Positions 55,270-56,938 of a stretch of DNA of 56,938 nt are shown piece after piece. Every line of letters begins with the position of its first letter. Within the stretch, counting starts at the first letter, position 1. The notes beneath the pieces are model-generated. The model saw nothing but the letters and a program-made list of their open reading frames with translations, ran no database searches and was not told the origin of the DNA. A program made the position numbers and the translations under genes. Source of the DNA: Mycoplasmataceae bacterium (lineage in GTDB: Bacteria; Bacillota_I; Bacilli_A; Mycoplasmatales; Mycoplasmoidaceae); assembly GCA_031281465.1 (NCBI GenBank), contig JAITFH010000057.1, positions 1 through 56,938 of the forward strand, read 5' to 3'.

Positions 55270-56938
55270 ATGAAAAAATCAATAAAATTAAACAAAAAAA
55301 TAAAAACAACTGTATGCTTAGGTATATTGGCTTCAGGTATTACCGCTTCATCAATAATCGGGGTTAACTATTTTAAAAATAACCAATTCAAAAACTTCGA
55401 TTTAGGTAGTTTTCAATGAAGTCCTAAAACTACTGCACAAGATGTAGTAAAAACGGTTAGCGAAAACGAAAATATTAACTTCTTTAAAAAAGAATCATTA
55501 GATTATCTAAGAGCAAGTGTATACACATATGGTGTAAAAGTTTTAGGGATGACTAGCGAAAAAGCAAATAACGAAGCAGCTATGCGTTGCGATGCTTATG
55601 AAAAAGAGTTTGAAAGTTTTGTTAGTAAATATTATGACGAACAATATTTTGAAAGACAAAAAAATAGCTTGACTTCTCCGCTTAATAATGTTTATTCAGA
55701 ACTGTTAGAATTAAACAAGAAAAATAATATTGAAGTGATAGATTACAACCAGTTTGAAAATGTTTTGTTACCTCAAATAAAGGAAAGAGTTTTGAACAAT
55801 GCAAGTATTAAAGAACAACCCGAACTTAACCAAAAATTTAATGTTTTAGAATTTCAAGCTAAAAGTAAAATTTTAGGTAAGCATTTAAACTCGTACAAGT
55901 TGAATAAATTCTTAGTTTCTTCTTTTAATAATCAAGAATCTTCTGTTGATAAAGAATTAGAATTAGCGGCAATTCAAGTGGTGAAAATGATTGGTAATAA
56001 AAGTTTGATCGTTGACAAAAATCCTGGTATCGATTTCGTAAGTTTACTAGCACCGTATTCTAAAAACGGAAAATCCGGTTATTCAGAAAATAGTGTTTTA
56101 GATCAAGAACATTTAAATAAATTATTTTTAGCAAAAAGAGATTATTTAGTGGGAAGCGATTTTTTAAGACCAGATGAACAAATGGTTCCTGAAACTGAAG
56201 AGAGTAATATTCCACCACAAGAATATGCTCGTTTAGACGAATATATTCCTCGTAACGATGGAATAGCTAGTTTTGCAAAAAACGAAATTATTCCTGGATA
56301 CACTTTACATGCTAAAATTACCAATCTAGATTATGCAAGTAATTCTGATGCAGTAAAACTTGGTTTTCAAATAGGTATCTCTAAAACAGCGAGTTTGGAC
56401 GGTAACATTTTCTGATTCCAATCTGAAAACGAAAGTGAGAAAAATGAAGGATATTTATTCCAAGATTTTGAAGTTTCATCATTCGAACAAAAATTTAATT
56501 GTGCTAACAACTTCTTCTATTCTAAAGACTTGAATTTAGAATATTCAAAAGGAAACTTTGATGCAACTAAAATAAGTAAAAGAGTAACTATCACTGATTT
56601 ATTACAAGATGCACCAGTTGGTGATAATGATTACTACTTATTTAATGAACAAAATCCGTACTTAGTCGATACTGATGTTTTAGAAATTCCGGGGATAGCT
56701 AAACCACAACAATTAGAAGATAATCATAAAAACGAAAAAGTAATGTTAGCTATAACTGATGTTAACACAAATTACAACAAAGCTGGTACGTTAGAAGAGT
56801 TATTAAACGATCAAAATTTAGTTAACGATTACTCAAACCCTTATCGTTTCCAAAATCTTATCCCATACGTAGAAGCTAAATGAGTAGTAGCTGATAGCGT
56901 TCCTAATTCTAAAGAATATAAAATTGTTAAAGATTTTA
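55270..56938 (+). CDS. Paralogous surface-protein family member P6 (cut by window end)
   Basis: At least 556 residues, open to the window edge. The signal anchor and every shared block match P5 almost residue for residue (FKNFDLGSFQW, INFFKKESLDYLRAS, IEVIDYNQF, IIPGYTLHAKITNLDYAS, AKPQQLEDNHKNEKVML). It differs from P5 at scattered positions, as expected for a recent tandem duplication. No TATAAT lies close to the ATG, so it may be co-transcribed with P5. Confidence 0.87.

Overview
The window comes from a mollicute (mycoplasma-like, wall-less bacterium) that reads UGA as tryptophan. DNA is strongly AT-rich, and nearly every long gene, including dnaX, dnaB, pflB, cas9 and nusB, is uninterrupted only if TGA is sense. 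Pyruvate formate-lyase, rubrerythrin and a NrdD-type glycyl-radical domain suggest an anaerobic or microaerophilic, host- or gut-associated lifestyle. I cannot name the species. Base-level matches, residue numbers and RNA folds were read by eye.

Layout. 1-4796: the end of a type II CRISPR array, a tracrRNA, and a 1505-residue cas9 on the minus strand; no cas1, cas2 or csn2 is visible, and the array runs off the left edge. 5073-8156: first member (P1) of a family of about 1000-residue membrane-anchored paralogues. 8220-12698: rubrerythrin; a minus-strand pair of a YhhN-like membrane protein and a class-3 aldehyde dehydrogenase; nusB; small membrane proteins; a 73-residue glycyl-radical domain. 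12778-21890: a lipoprotein with a permuted papain-like domain, then paralogues P2 and P3. 21934-27046: hypothetical gene, a possible structured RNA region, rpsR, tRNA-Leu, pflB and a lipoprotein. 27039-36680: cmk, corA, small hypotheticals, uvrA, a divergent argF and argG behind a foldable leader, and two coiled-coil genes sharing an unusual promoter motif. 36762-44198: dnaX, glycosyltransferase, infC, then dnaB-lipoprotein-ybeY and tRNA-Lys. 44302-47388: P4 on the minus strand. 47615-49707: five tRNAs, greA and an ECF-type membrane protein. 49779-52105: an Abi-type HEPN protein and an AAA/DUF4143 ATPase. 52239-56938: near-identical tandem paralogues P5 and P6, the last cut by the window edge.

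Two features span the window. First, about a third of it is the P1-P6 family, which matches nothing I can name and is the best candidate for an undescribed surface system. Second, most first-in-operon genes have a perfect TATAAT ending only 6-10 bases before the start codon, so their mRNAs should be leaderless or nearly so. Shine-Dalgarno sequences are clear mainly at internal genes and at the two coiled-coil genes near 36 kb.

Functional links: Cas9, array and tracrRNA form the effector part of a CRISPR system, and the Abi protein may add defence. The YhhN-like protein and aldehyde dehydrogenase could handle plasmalogen-derived aldehydes. ArgG and the ArgF-like protein share citrulline as metabolite. 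DnaX and DnaB serve replication; UvrA repair; NusB, GreA, InfC, S18 and YbeY transcription, translation and ribosome maturation.
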